64,000 nucleotides of DNA. Origin: Modestobacter sp. VKM Ac-2984 (GTDB taxonomy: Bacteria > Actinomycetota > Actinomycetes > Mycobacteriales > Geodermatophilaceae). The notes under the pieces were generated by a model. It did no database searches, was not told where the DNA came from, and saw nothing but the letters and a program-made list of their open reading frames with translations. Made by a program: the position numbers and the translations under genes. The stretch spans positions 186,001 through 250,000 of the forward strand of contig NZ_JAPVBJ010000004.1 in NCBI RefSeq assembly GCF_026967985.1, written 5' to 3'. How positions within the stretch are numbered: the stretch's first letter is position 1; each line of letters begins with the position of its first letter. Shown piece by piece: positions 8,763-17,200 of this stretch.

Positions 8763-9944
8763 TCAGAGCAGCGGCGCCGGACGGCCGAACAGGTACCCCT
8801 GTCCCTGGCACACGCCCAGGGAGCGGAGCGTGCGGACCTCGGCGGGGTCCTCGATCCCCTCGGCCACCAGCCGGGCGCCCGTCGCGCCGGCGAAGCTGAC
8901 CATCGCGGTGACCATCGCCTGCTTGGCCGGGTCGGTGTGCACGCCGGCGACCAGTGCGAGGTCCAGCTTGATCGCGTCGGGGCGCAGTCGCAGCACGTGC
9001 CGGAAACTGGCGTACCCGGCACCGGCGTCGTCCACGGTCAGGCCGATGCCGGCGTCGCGGAGGCAGGTCAGGGCACGGTCCAGGGCGTCGTAGTCGTCCA
9101 CCGGGCTGTGCTCGGTGACCTCGACCGCGACGTCCAGGTGCCGGTGGTCGAGCAGCAGGTCGGTGACCGACGCGCACAGCAGCGCCGGTGGGGAGAGGTT
9201 GATCCCGAGCGGGCGCCCCGCGGGGAGCCGCGGTGCCACGGCGAGCGCGGCGCGCGCGGCCAGCTCCTCCAGCTGGGTGCCGAGCCCCGCGGCCGCGGCG
9301 GCGCTGAACAGCCGTTCCGGCCCGTCGGCGATGCCCGGGAACCTGGCCAGCGCCTCGTAGGCCACGACCTCCTCGGTGGCCAGGTCGACGATCGGCTGGA
9401 CGTGGGTGACGACCGCCCCCTCGCTCAGCACGTCGCGCACCCGGGCAGCGGGGTCGGTCGGCGGTTCGGGCAGCGGCTCGGCCAACCGGTCGGCGATGAC
9501 GTCGGCCAGCAGCTCCAGGGTTCGGGCGGCCGCGCCGTCCAGGTGTGCCCCGTCGTCCCGGCTCACGCAGCACAGCATCCCGACCGGGCGGCCGTCCGGC
9601 GCCCGGACCGGGGCGCCCACGTAGGAGCCGATGCCCAGGTCGGCAGTGACCGCCAGGTCACGGGTGCCGGGGTGCCGGCGGGCGCCGGTGACCACCGGGG
9701 GGAGCTGCCCGCTGAGCACCCGTACGCAGAAGGACCCCTCCAGGGAGGGCTCCATCCCCGGACGCACGTGCATGGCGTCCAGTGCGCCGGTGGCGGCGCG
9801 GATCTGCTGGGTGCTCTCGGTGAACGTCGACATCCAGGCGACGTCCATCCCCAGCCGGGTGCGCGCCGCGTCCAGCACCCGGTGCAGCCAGGCGGGGGAG
9901 AGCGCGACGGACGGCGGGGTCGGCGACGTCGGGCTCCCGGTCAC
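8763..9944 (-). CDS. GAF-EAL protein, probable cyclic-di-GMP phosphodiesterase
   Basis: About 393 residues. An N-terminal GAF-like sensory domain (roughly 15-160) contains GSYVGAPVRAPDGRPVGMLCCVS; an EAL domain follows (roughly 175-390). The catalytic set appears intact: YEALAR, GINLSP, EVTEH, DDAGAGYAS, IKLD, LVAEGIED and GQGYLFGRP, so hydrolysis of c-di-GMP is likely. There is no GGDEF domain and no membrane segment, so it is a soluble sensor-effector. GTG 9944 lies six bases after GAGACT; GTG 9983 is a longer alternative. Confidence 0.9.
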   Translation of the reverse strand: MTGSPTSPTPPSVALSPAWLHRVLDAARTRLGMDVAWMSTFTESTQQIRAATGALDAMHVRPGMEPSLEGSFCVRVLSGQLPPVVTGARRHPGTRDLAVTADLGIGSYVGAPVRAPDGRPVGMLCCVSRDDGAHLDGAAARTLELLADVIADRLAEPLPEPPTDPAARVRDVLSEGAVVTHVQPIVDLATEEVVAYEALARFPGIADGPERLFSAAAAAGLGTQLEELAARAALAVAPRLPAGRPLGINLSPPALLCASVTDLLLDHRHLDVAVEVTEHSPVDDYDALDRALTCLRDAGIGLTVDDAGAGYASFRHVLRLRPDAIKLDLALVAGVHTDPAKQAMVTAMVSFAGATGARLVAEGIEDPAEVRTLRSLGVCQGQGYLFGRPAPLL

Positions 9945-10023
9945 CCCGGCAGTCTCGCCCAGGACGTGCGCCGGCGGAACCACCTCGTCTCGATCCGTCG
10001 GCGGGTCGCCCGATCGGCCCGGG

Positions 10024-10755
10024 TCACGGCACCCGCGGGCCGAACCGGACGTCGACGCCGGGGGAGAACAGCACGCTGTCCGGGGCGCCGCCGACCGTGG
10101 GCAGGCCGGCGGCGGCGACCAGGTCGTCCTCCAGCTCCAGCAGCTCGGCGGCGTGCAGCGGCCACTCCGGGTGCTCGTTCGGCCAGTAGGCCAGCCGACC
10201 CAGGGTGGTCTGGTGCAGGCCCCAGCGGCTGGTGAGGAACCGCGGCAGCGGGCCGGGGTCGGCCAGCCGGGCCCCCACCCGGACGGTGATGCGCCCGCCG
10301 GCGCCGCGGGGGCCGGGCCACCGGCGGGCTGCCTGATAGGTGATCCGGTCGCCGTCGCGGGCGATGCGCATCCGGGACCACAGGTAGGGCAGGTGGGCGA
10401 CCCAGCGGGCGGCCAGCACCGGCAGCAGCCGGTCGGCCTCCAGCGACCGGAAGACCACGCCGCGCCGCCCCTGTTCGTCGACCGAGTAGAGCCGCACGTT
10501 CGTCTCGGCGAACGAGCCGAGGTAGGGCAGCCCCGGCGCCCCGAGCAGGCCGATCCGGCGCATCCGGAAGGGGATGAGGCCGACGTAGGTCACGCCGTCC
10601 AGCACGTCGGGCAGGGCGCCGGCCGGCAGCAGCGGGGCGACCAGGGCCGGGTCGACCGCCCAGTGCAGGAAGGTGGCGTCCCGCCAGCCCTGGGTGAAGA
10701 CGGTGCGGCGCACCGGTCGCGGGGAGGTGGGGGTGACGTCCTCGACGGTGCTCAC
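10024..10755 (-). CDS. DUF2071 (YqjF-like) protein
   Basis: A 243-residue protein of the DUF2071 family. Motifs are FLHWAVDPALVAPLLPAG near the N-terminus, VTYVGLIPFRM, and the conserved FAETNVRLYSVD followed by GVVFRSLEADR, and LTSRWGLH. No catalytic role is established for the family. It starts at GTG 10755, four bases after the DedA stop, so the two are probably one transcript. Confidence 0.88.
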   Translation of the reverse strand: MSTVEDVTPTSPRPVRRTVFTQGWRDATFLHWAVDPALVAPLLPAGALPDVLDGVTYVGLIPFRMRRIGLLGAPGLPYLGSFAETNVRLYSVDEQGRRGVVFRSLEADRLLPVLAARWVAHLPYLWSRMRIARDGDRITYQAARRWPGPRGAGGRITVRVGARLADPGPLPRFLTSRWGLHQTTLGRLAYWPNEHPEWPLHAAELLELEDDLVAAAGLPTVGGAPDSVLFSPGVDVRFGPRVP

Positions 10756-10759
10756 CCGG

Positions 10760-11410
10760 TCAGCCTGCCCCCACCTCGGCCGGCGCGCGCTCGGCCACCG
10801 CGTCGACGGGGGGCCGGCGGCGGTGGACGAGGAGGCGGACGCCCTCGCCGAGTGCGGCCAGGACCAGGGCCAGGCCGAGGCCCAGCAGCAGGCCGCGCAG
10901 CGGGTCGCGCTCGAAGGCCAGTCCTCCCACGTACCCGATCCCGGCGGACCAGCCGGCCCAGGTCAGGGCGGCCAGCGCGGCGAAGGGGGTGAACCGGCGC
11001 AGTGGCCAGCCCACCGCCCCGGCGGTCAGCGTCACCGCCGTCCGCAGGCCCGGCACGTACCGGGCCGTGACCAGCAGGACCCCGCCGCGGGCGGCCAGCA
11101 ACCGGGCCGCCCGGTCGAGCGCCGCCCGGCGCCGGCCGCCCGGCCGGGCCCAGGCCCGCAGCCGGGGGCCGGCCCGGTGCCCGATCAGGTAGGAGGCGTG
11201 GTCACCGGCGAAGGCGCCCAGTGCGGCCACGGCGACGACCGCCGCCAGGTCGGGCTGCCCGGTCGCGGCGAAGACGCCGGCGGTGATCACCACGCTCTCG
11301 CCGGGCACGACGGGCAGGAAGCCGTCGAGGGCGGCCAGCGAGAACAGGACCAGGTACACCCACGGGGAGGCCATCAGCTCCTGCACCCAGCCGAGCACGG
11401 CGTCGGTCAC
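10760..11410 (-). CDS. DedA family integral membrane protein
   Basis: A 216-residue DedA/SNARE-associated membrane protein with about five hydrophobic segments. Diagnostic blocks are FLPVVPGESVVITAGVFAA and GDHASYLIGHRAG near the N-terminus, and ARYVPGLRTAVTLTAGAVGW in the middle, carrying the conserved Arg. DedA proteins act in lipid translocation and membrane homeostasis. The tail (HRRRPPVDAVAERAP) is cytoplasmic. It is first in a likely two-gene unit with the DUF2071 gene. Confidence 0.9.
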   Translation of the reverse strand: MTDAVLGWVQELMASPWVYLVLFSLAALDGFLPVVPGESVVITAGVFAATGQPDLAAVVAVAALGAFAGDHASYLIGHRAGPRLRAWARPGGRRRAALDRAARLLAARGGVLLVTARYVPGLRTAVTLTAGAVGWPLRRFTPFAALAALTWAGWSAGIGYVGGLAFERDPLRGLLLGLGLALVLAALGEGVRLLVHRRRPPVDAVAERAPAEVGAG

Positions 11411-11594
11411 GGTCGGCTCCCCGGGAACGGCATGCCCCGAGCCTGCTCGGCCGGAGAGTCGCGCACATCCCCCTCAGGTCCCCCCTCACATCCCCCGAGA
11501 GGACTACGGCCGCACGTCTCCTGGCCGACGCAGGCCCGTCTCCGGGCGGATGCCGGTTCTCCCGGCGGGGTCTCCGGGCGGGCGCCGGACCGCC

Positions 11595-12515
11595 TCAGCC
11601 GGTGAGGTCGGCGCAGCCGGACTCGTGTGGCAGCAGCGGGCGGAAGGTGATCGACCAGCGCTCGCCCTCCGCACCGACCCAGGGGGTCAGGGCGGTGGCG
11701 TCCCGGGCCGCGTCGGCGACGGCCTGCGCCTGGTCGCCCGTCGCCGTCACGCAGGTCACCCCGGGCGCGATCGGCTCGCCCGGCAGGGCCGGCCCCGGCC
11801 AGGGCAGCTCCGGGTGGGACAGCTCGTCGCCCGGCTCCGTCCACGGCCTGGCCAGCGCGGCGACCGCCTCCGGGCGGTACGACTCCGGCGTCTGACCCTC
11901 GCTGTAGAGGGTCTGCGAGAGGTCGGTCAGGTCGTCGAGCAGGTCCTGCAGCTGCGCCCGCGCCTCCTCCTGCTCCTCGGTGATCCCACCGGCGTCCGGC
12001 TCCCCGGGGAGCCCCCCGGTGCTCTCCCGGAGCGCGTAGACCTCTCGCTGCAGGCTGCGCTCCGCGGTGTTGAGGGTGAACCGGGTGGAGGTGGCATCGG
12101 CCAGTGGCGGGGAGCCCAGGTCGGCCGTCTCGGCGATGCCGGCGTCCAGCGCCCGCTCGGCGAGCTCCCGCACGGTGGCCTGGTCGACCTGCTGCACCTG
12201 CACGTTGGGCCAGGCCGGCGCGGGGTAGATGTCCGGCACCGGCCCCTGGGTGATCACCCGGCCGTCGGCGTAGACGGTCACGATCGGCAGCCGCGCGGCC
12301 AGCATCTCCGGCGTGGTGAAGCCGCCGACATCGGCGACCTGGAGCACCAGCGCGTCCTCGCCCTCCGGCAGCGAGACGGTCTCCGACTCCGTCGGCGTCT
12401 CGCCGGACGGGCCGGGTGGCGCGGCTCCGGTGCCGCCCCGTTCGGCGCAGGCGGTCAGCAGCAGGGTCGCCAGCGCCAGGCCGACGGCGGGACGGAGGAC
12501 AGGTGAGTTCCGCAC
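11595..12515 (-). CDS. Hypothetical lipoprotein
   Basis: About 306 residues with a lipoprotein signal peptide ending LLLTAC at residues 18-23, where the Cys would be lipidated. The mature part begins with a Gly/Pro/Thr-rich linker, then an acidic region of no recognised domain, with [34 protein letters not shown] and a C-terminal [11 protein letters not shown] with paired Cys (also SGCADLTG). GTG 12515 gives a normal signal length; GTG 12551 would lengthen the N-region. It is divergent from nucS. Function unknown. Confidence 0.75.
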   Translation of the reverse strand: MRNSPVLRPAVGLALATLLLTACAERGGTGAAPPGPSGETPTESETVSLPEGEDALVLQVADVGGFTTPEMLAARLPIVTVYADGRVITQGPVPDIYPAPAWPNVQVQQVDQATVRELAERALDAGIAETADLGSPPLADATSTRFTLNTAERSLQREVYALRESTGGLPGEPDAGGITEEQEEARAQLQDLLDDLTDLSQTLYSEGQTPESYRPEAVAALARPWTEPGDELSHPELPWPGPALPGEPIAPGVTCVTATGDQAQAVADAARDATALTPWVGAEGERWSITFRPLLPHESGCADLTG

Positions 12516-12613
12516 GGGGAGTACACGGCTCGGCGGCCCACGGGGTTCCACCGGGTCCTGCGCGGTCCCGCCGGTGCGGAGCGCGGGTCGGACAGCCGGT
12601 AGCGTCGTCGTCC

Positions 12614-13300
12614 GTGCGCCTGGTCATTGCCCGCTGTTCCGTGGACTACATCGGGCGGCTCACCGCCCACCTCCCGCCGGCCACCCGGCTGCTGCTGGTC
12701 AAGGCCGACGGCTCGGTGTCCATCCACGCCGACGACCGGGCCTACAAGCCGCTGAACTGGATGAGCCCGCCGTGCTCGGTCACGGAGGAGCTGACGGACT
12801 CTCCGGACGGCGGCACAGCGGGCACCTGGACGGTCACCAACAAGGCCGGCGAGCAGCTGATCATCACCATCGAGTCGGTCGAGCACGACTCCCGGCACGA
12901 CCTCGGCGTCGACCCCGGCCTGCAGAAGGACGGCGTGGAGGCCGACCTCCAGCGACTGCTCGCGCTGCACGTGGAGACCTTCGGCGAGGGGTGGTCGCTG
13001 GTGCGCCGGGAGTACCCGACCGCGATCGGCCCGGTCGACCTGCTCTGCCGGGACGCCAGTGGCACGACGGTGGCCGTGGAGATCAAGCGCCGCGGCGAGA
13101 TCGACGGGGTCGAGCAGCTGACCCGCTACCTGGAGCTGCTCAACCGCGACTCGCGGCTGGCCCCGGTCAAGGGCGTGTTCGCGGCGCAGGAGATCAAGCC
13201 GCAGGCCCGGGTGCTGGCCGCCGACCGGGGCATCGACTGCCTGACCGTCGACTACGCCGTCCTCAAGGGCACCGACGACCCGTCGCAGCGCCTCTTCTAG
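12614..13300 (+). CDS. nucS: Endonuclease NucS (EndoMS), mismatch-specific
   Basis: A 228-residue endonuclease that cuts both strands near mismatches and replaces MutS/MutL repair in actinobacteria. The N-terminal DNA-binding/dimer domain starts [15 protein letters not shown]. The C-terminal RecB-like nuclease domain has GPVDLLCRD with a metal-binding Asp, VAVEIKRRG with the catalytic E-x-K, and [10 protein letters not shown]. The GTG start lies eight bases after TAGCGT (12600-12605), a leaderless pattern. A hairpin element begins at its stop codon. Confidence 0.96.
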   Translation: MRLVIARCSVDYIGRLTAHLPPATRLLLVKADGSVSIHADDRAYKPLNWMSPPCSVTEELTDSPDGGTAGTWTVTNKAGEQLIITIESVEHDSRHDLGVDPGLQKDGVEADLQRLLALHVETFGEGWSLVRREYPTAIGPVDLLCRDASGTTVAVEIKRRGEIDGVEQLTRYLELLNRDSRLAPVKGVFAAQEIKPQARVLAADRGIDCLTVDYAVLKGTDDPSQRLF

Positions 13301-13360
13301 AAGGGCCCCGTCGCCCCCCACCACCCGCTCCGCGCGCGGCGGGCCCCTGCGACGGGGCCC
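13301..13360 (+). repeat. Dispersed GAAGG-hairpin element, copy 1
   Basis: Outer arms GGGCCCCGTCGC (13303-13314) and GCGACGGGGCCC (13349-13360) are perfectly complementary over 12 bp and enclose a CCCACC...GCGCGGCGGG core. It begins right at the nucS stop and probably serves as its terminator. The same design with different arm sequences recurs at 15546, 37021 and 46111. Confidence 0.7.
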
Positions 13361-13361
13361 G

Positions 13362-13377
13362 ACTACCGGCCGGTAGC
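13362..13377. promoter_or_regulatory. Palindrome ACTACCGGCCGGTAGC upstream of the 3-hydroxyacyl-CoA dehydrogenase gene
   Basis: TACCGGCCGGTA is a perfect 12-bp palindrome, and the flank reads GTAGC as in the ecm, ccr and etfB sites. It sits 60 bases before the GTG start at 13438. It follows directly after the nucS hairpin, so it belongs to the downstream gene. Confidence 0.6.
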
Positions 13378-13437
13378 GACCTGGCGGCCGGGTGGTGCGA
13401 AACTGCTCGGGATCACCGACGGTGGAGGGACGGCAAC

Positions 13438-15219
13438 GTGGCCAGAGAACTGACCGAGGTCGGCGTGGTGGGGCTGGGCACGATGGGTGCCGGCATCGCC
13501 GAGGTGCTCGCCCGGGCCGGGTTGTCGGTGACGGCGGTCGAGGTGACCGACGAGGCGCTGGCGCGCGGCCGGGCGCACGTCGAGCAGTCCACCGGCAAGG
13601 CCGTCGCCCGCGGGAAGCTCGAGGCCGGTGACCGCGACGTCATCCTGTCCCGGATCCGGTTCACCACGGTGATGGAGGACCTCGCCGTCGCAGAGCTGGT
13701 CGTGGAGGCCATCCCGGAGCGGATGGAGCTCAAGGCCCAGCTGTTCTCCAAGCTGGACGCGATCTGCCCGCCGGACACCATCCTGGCGACCAACACCTCC
13801 AGCCTGTCGGTCACCGAGCTGTCGGTCACCACCGGCCGCCCCGGCAAGGTCATCGGGATGCACTTCTTCAACCCCGCACCGGTGATGAAGCTGGTCGAGA
13901 TCGTGCGCACCGTGGTCACCGAGCCGTCGGTGGTCGAGGACGTCGAGGCGCTGGCCGCGCGGCTGGGCAAGATCGACGTGACGATCGGCGACAAGGCGGG
14001 GTTCATCGCCAACGCCCTGCTGTTCGGCTACCTCAACCACGCCGTCTCGATGTTCGAGAACCGCTACGCCAGCCGCGAGGACATCGACGCCGCGATGCGC
14101 CTGGGCTGCGGCCTGCCGATGGGCCCGCTCGCGCTGATGGACCTCATCGGGATCGACACCGCCTACGAGATCCTCGTGACGATGTACCAGCAGTCCCGGG
14201 ACCGGCTGCACGCGCCCGCGCCGATCATCAAGCAGATGATGACCGCCGGGCTGCTGGGCCGGAAGACCGGCCGCGGCTTCTACACCTACGCCGGCCGCGA
14301 CTCCGCCGAGGTCGTGCCCGACGCTGCGACGCCGACCACCGGCGGGGTCACCGAGGGGGCCCGCCCGATCCGCAGCGTCGGCGTGGTGGGCTCCGGGACG
14401 ATGGCCGTCGGCATCATCGAGGTCGTCGCGAAGGGCGGGTACGACGTCACCTTCGTGGCCCGGACGCTGGACAAGGTCGAGGCCGTGCAGCACGCGCTGA
14501 CCCGGTCGCTGGACAAGCAGGTCGCCCGCGGCCGGCTGGAGGAGGCCGAACGGGACGCCGCCCTGGCCCGGGTCACCGGCTCCGCGCAGCTGGACGACCT
14601 CGCCGGGGCCGACCTGGTCATCGAGGCCGTGGTCGAGCACCTGGGGGTCAAGCAGGCGCTGTTCGCCGCGCTCGGGGAGATCGCCAAGCCCGGCGCGGTG
14701 CTCGCGACCACGACGTCCAGCCTGCCGGTCATCGAGTGCGCCAAGGCCAGCGAGCGTCCCGGTGACGTCGTCGGCCTGCACTTCTTCAACCCCGCGCCGG
14801 TGATGAAGCTGGTCGAGGTCGTCTCGACGATCGCCACCGAGCCCGACGTCGCCGCCACCGCGCACGCGCTGTGCGCGCAGGTGGGCAAGCACGCGGTCTC
14901 CTGCACCGACCGGGCCGGGTTCGTCGTCAACGCGCTGCTGTTCCCCTACCTCAACGACGCGGTCAAGATGCTCGAGGCGCACTACGCCACCGCCGACGAC
15001 ATCGACGCGGCGATGAAGGTCGGCTGCGGTTACCCGATGGGCCCCTTCGAGCTGCTGGACGTCGTCGGTCTGGACGTCGCCCTGGCGATCGAGCGCGAGC
15101 TGTACACCGAGTTCCGCGAGCCCGGCTTCGCCCCGGCGCCGCTGCTCGAGCACCTGGTGACCGCCGGCTACCTGGGCCGCAAGGCCGGGCGCGGCTTCCG
15201 CGACCACGCGAACCGGTAG
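13438..15219 (+). CDS. Double-domain 3-hydroxyacyl(butyryl)-CoA dehydrogenase
   Basis: NAD(P)-dependent oxidation/reduction of 3-hydroxyacyl-CoA, probably 3-hydroxybutyryl-CoA (593 residues). Two complete dehydrogenase units lie in tandem: about residues 1-287 and 314-593, joined by an Ala/Thr-rich linker. Both keep HFFNPAPVMKLVE with the catalytic His, a TSSL serine, and the catalytic Asn in GFIANALLF or GFVVNALLF. The first nucleotide loop is GLGTMGAG; the second is GSGTMAVG, where the third Gly has become Ala. Each half ends with a LGRKTGRGF or LGRKAGRGF block. The operator-like palindrome upstream links it to ccr and ecm. Confidence 0.95.
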   Translation: MARELTEVGVVGLGTMGAGIAEVLARAGLSVTAVEVTDEALARGRAHVEQSTGKAVARGKLEAGDRDVILSRIRFTTVMEDLAVAELVVEAIPERMELKAQLFSKLDAICPPDTILATNTSSLSVTELSVTTGRPGKVIGMHFFNPAPVMKLVEIVRTVVTEPSVVEDVEALAARLGKIDVTIGDKAGFIANALLFGYLNHAVSMFENRYASREDIDAAMRLGCGLPMGPLALMDLIGIDTAYEILVTMYQQSRDRLHAPAPIIKQMMTAGLLGRKTGRGFYTYAGRDSAEVVPDAATPTTGGVTEGARPIRSVGVVGSGTMAVGIIEVVAKGGYDVTFVARTLDKVEAVQHALTRSLDKQVARGRLEEAERDAALARVTGSAQLDDLAGADLVIEAVVEHLGVKQALFAALGEIAKPGAVLATTTSSLPVIECAKASERPGDVVGLHFFNPAPVMKLVEVVSTIATEPDVAATAHALCAQVGKHAVSCTDRAGFVVNALLFPYLNDAVKMLEAHYATADDIDAAMKVGCGYPMGPFELLDVVGLDVALAIERELYTEFREPGFAPAPLLEHLVTAGYLGRKAGRGFRDHANR

Positions 15220-15222
15220 CCG

Positions 15223-15546
15223 GTGCCCCGCCGAGGTGGCTCACGGCGTGGTCCTGGGCGCGCCCGGTCCGCGCAGCCGGGGCGTGGGCCGGTGGCGGCC
15301 CGGCAGCCGGTCGAGGAGGCCGCGGACGGCGACTGGGTGGTGCGGCCGCTCACCGGGGCCGGCAGCGACAAGAGCTACCGCTGCCCGGGCTGTGACCAGA
15401 TGATCCCGCCGCGGACCCCGCACGTGGTCAGCTGGCCGGCCTACGCCCGGGACTCCGACCTGGACCCGTGGGACACCGACTCCGCCTCCGACTGGCGGCG
15501 GCACTGGCACACCGCCTGCTGGCGGGCCCGCGACCGCCGCAGGTGA
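15223..15546 (+). CDS. Small zinc-ribbon-like hypothetical protein
   Basis: Up to 107 residues from GTG 15223; an in-frame GTG at 15292 would give 84 residues and is plausible. The conserved core is YRCPGCDQMIPPRTPHVVSW followed about 30 residues later by RRHWHTACW, so two Cys plus His/Cys could bind a metal. The N-terminus and extreme C-terminus are arginine-rich. It follows the dehydrogenase by three bases and is probably co-transcribed. Small proteins of this type are common in actinobacteria; function unknown. Confidence 0.75.
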   Translation: MPRRGGSRRGPGRARSAQPGRGPVAARQPVEEAADGDWVVRPLTGAGSDKSYRCPGCDQMIPPRTPHVVSWPAYARDSDLDPWDTDSASDWRRHWHTACWRARDRRR

Positions 15547-15604
15547 AGGACCCCACTGCCCCCCCACCACTCGCAAGCTCGCGGCGGGACCCTGCAGCGG
15601 GGCC
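15546..15604 (-). repeat. Dispersed GAAGG-hairpin element, copy 2
   Basis: Arms GGACCCCACTGC (15548-15559) and GCAGCGGGGCC (15594-15604) enclose the core CCCACCACTCGCAAGCTCGC followed by GGCGGG. The two A-C mismatches on the plus strand become U-G pairs in RNA made from the minus strand, so it may act mainly as terminator for the sortase gene. Confidence 0.65.
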
Positions 15605-15610
15605 GTTCCA

Positions 15611-16249
15611 TCATCCTGCGGATGCGTGGACGACGACGTTGTCGGTGTAGCTGCGGCGGCTGCGGTCGAAGGCCCCGCCGCAGGTGATCAGCCGGAGCTC
15701 GGCGCCGGTGGTCGGCCCGTAGACCTCCTCGGCCGGGAAGTCGCCCTTGGGGTGGGCGGACACCCGGGTCACCGTGAACGTCACCGGCCGGCCGTCCCCG
15801 CCGGTGACGACCACCTGGTCCCCGGCGGCGAGCTCCTCCAGCCGGGCGAACGCCCCGGGGCCGGTGTGGTCGTCGACGTGCCCGGCCAGCACCGCCGGCC
15901 CCACCTCGCCGGGCGCCGGGCCGGCGGTGAACCAGCCCGCCTGCTGGACGTCGGTCGGGGGCACGAGGGCGCCTGCGTCGTCCACGCCGATCGGCACGAG
16001 GTCGGCGTCCACGCCGATCGCGGCGATGCGCAGCCCGACCGGGGGCGCCACGGTCGGCTCCGCCCGCACCGCCGCAGCGGGGCCGAGGGGCACCGCGGCG
16101 GGCGGAGACGCCACCGCGGTGCTGTGGACGGCGTCGGCGGGGCGGTCCACCAGGGCCATCCCACCGGCGAGGACGGCCACCGCGAGCAGCCCCGCCCGCA
16201 GCGCCGTCAGCCGGTGGCGGCCCGGTCGGGAGAGGGTCGAGGTCGTCAT
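15611..16249 (-). CDS. Class F sortase
   Basis: A 212-residue membrane-anchored transpeptidase: N-terminal signal-anchor (about 17-35, LRAGLLAVAVLAGGMALV), then a Pro/Ala linker and the sortase barrel from about residue 70. The catalytic triad is visible: His in VLAGHVDDHTGPGAF, Cys in ELRLITCGG, and Arg in DRSRRSYTDN. Class F sortases attach surface proteins in actinobacteria; their substrates are poorly known. It lies ten bases after the DUF4397 gene, whose C-terminus looks like a sorting signal, so that protein is the obvious candidate substrate. Confidence 0.93.
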   Translation of the reverse strand: MTTSTLSRPGRHRLTALRAGLLAVAVLAGGMALVDRPADAVHSTAVASPPAAVPLGPAAAVRAEPTVAPPVGLRIAAIGVDADLVPIGVDDAGALVPPTDVQQAGWFTAGPAPGEVGPAVLAGHVDDHTGPGAFARLEELAAGDQVVVTGGDGRPVTFTVTRVSAHPKGDFPAEEVYGPTTGAELRLITCGGAFDRSRRSYTDNVVVHASAG

Positions 16250-16259
16250 CGTCGGCAGG

Positions 16260-17120
16260 TCAGGACGTCGGGGACCCGGGACGGGGGCGGCGCAGGCCGA
16301 CGGCCAGCAGCAGTGCGGTGAGGGACAGGGCGGCGAGAGCTGCGCGGCCGACCGGGGGGCCGTCGTCCGTGGCGGTACCGCCGGCGCCGGCCTCCACGCC
16401 GCCGACCGGCACGACGCCGGGGGCCGCGGCGTCCAGGGTGGTGGTCACGGTGAGCCCGCCGTCCGGGCGGTCCAGGACGAGCACGGTGCGGACCGATCCG
16501 GCGGCGAGGTCGACCGGGAGCTCGACCGGGGTGCCGCCGGAGTCGGTGACGACGAGCGTCCCTGGGCCGCCGGGCACGTCGACGGGCTCGGTGGAGTCGG
16601 CGAACGCCAGGTCGGAGGCGAGCACGGTGCCTCCGCCCAGAGCGACGTCCAGTGGGGAGCCGGTCGCCGCGGCGTTGACCACCCGGACCCGGGCGGCACC
16701 GGCCGGCGGGAGGGTGAGGTCGTCGGTGTCGACGGCGAGGCCCAGGTCGGCGAACAGCCCGACGCCGGCGACCGTGGTCGCGGTTCCCGGCGCCACGGTG
16801 ACGGTGGTGGCGAGCACCGGGGGGCTGGCCTGGTCGGCGCCGGCCGCCCGCACGCTCACGGTGTAGCTGCCGGCGGGGACCCGCTGGTAGGCCGAGACGT
16901 CGCCGTAGCCGACCGCGGGCAGCAGGACCTGGGCCTCCGGGGCGGCGACCGAGTCGATGGAGGCGTCGACCGACGGGGTGTCGGGGGAGAGGTGCATCAT
17001 CCGCACCAGACCGGTGTCCTCCGCGGGTGCGGCGGACGCCGCCGGGGCCGCCAGCAACCCGACGGCGCACAGGGCGGCGCCGAGCACGGCGATCAGCGCG
17101 GTCCGAGACGACCCGGGCAC
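16260..17120 (-). CDS. Secreted DUF4397 protein with C-terminal anchor
   Basis: A 286-residue exported protein with a signal peptide (about 1-30, ending APAASA). Two DUF4397 beta-sandwich repeats follow, beginning VRMMHLSPDTPSVDASID and VRVVNAAATGSPLDVAL. The C-terminus has PVGGVEAGAGG, a short polar spacer, a hydrophobic helix (LAALSLTALLLAVGL) and the basic tail RRPRP, the layout of a sortase sorting signal but without LPXTG. GTG 17120 is chosen because GGAGAGGA lies just upstream; 17153 is a longer in-frame start. Confidence 0.9.
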   Translation of the reverse strand: MPGSSRTALIAVLGAALCAVGLLAAPAASAAPAEDTGLVRMMHLSPDTPSVDASIDSVAAPEAQVLLPAVGYGDVSAYQRVPAGSYTVSVRAAGADQASPPVLATTVTVAPGTATTVAGVGLFADLGLAVDTDDLTLPPAGAARVRVVNAAATGSPLDVALGGGTVLASDLAFADSTEPVDVPGGPGTLVVTDSGGTPVELPVDLAAGSVRTVLVLDRPDGGLTVTTTLDAAAPGVVPVGGVEAGAGGTATDDGPPVGRAALAALSLTALLLAVGLRRPRPGSPTS

Positions 17121-17200
17121 GGTGGTCCTCTCCGGTGGTGGTCGATCACCCACGCCCGGCCCGGTGCTCCGGACGGGTCCGTCGAGGAACAGGGCGGCGG

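Noticed and set aside
12313-13437. N-terminal extension of the 3-hydroxyacyl-CoA dehydrogenase frame
   Set aside because: The frame stays open by chance across nucS. GTG 13438 follows the promoter region and directly precedes the first Rossmann motif.
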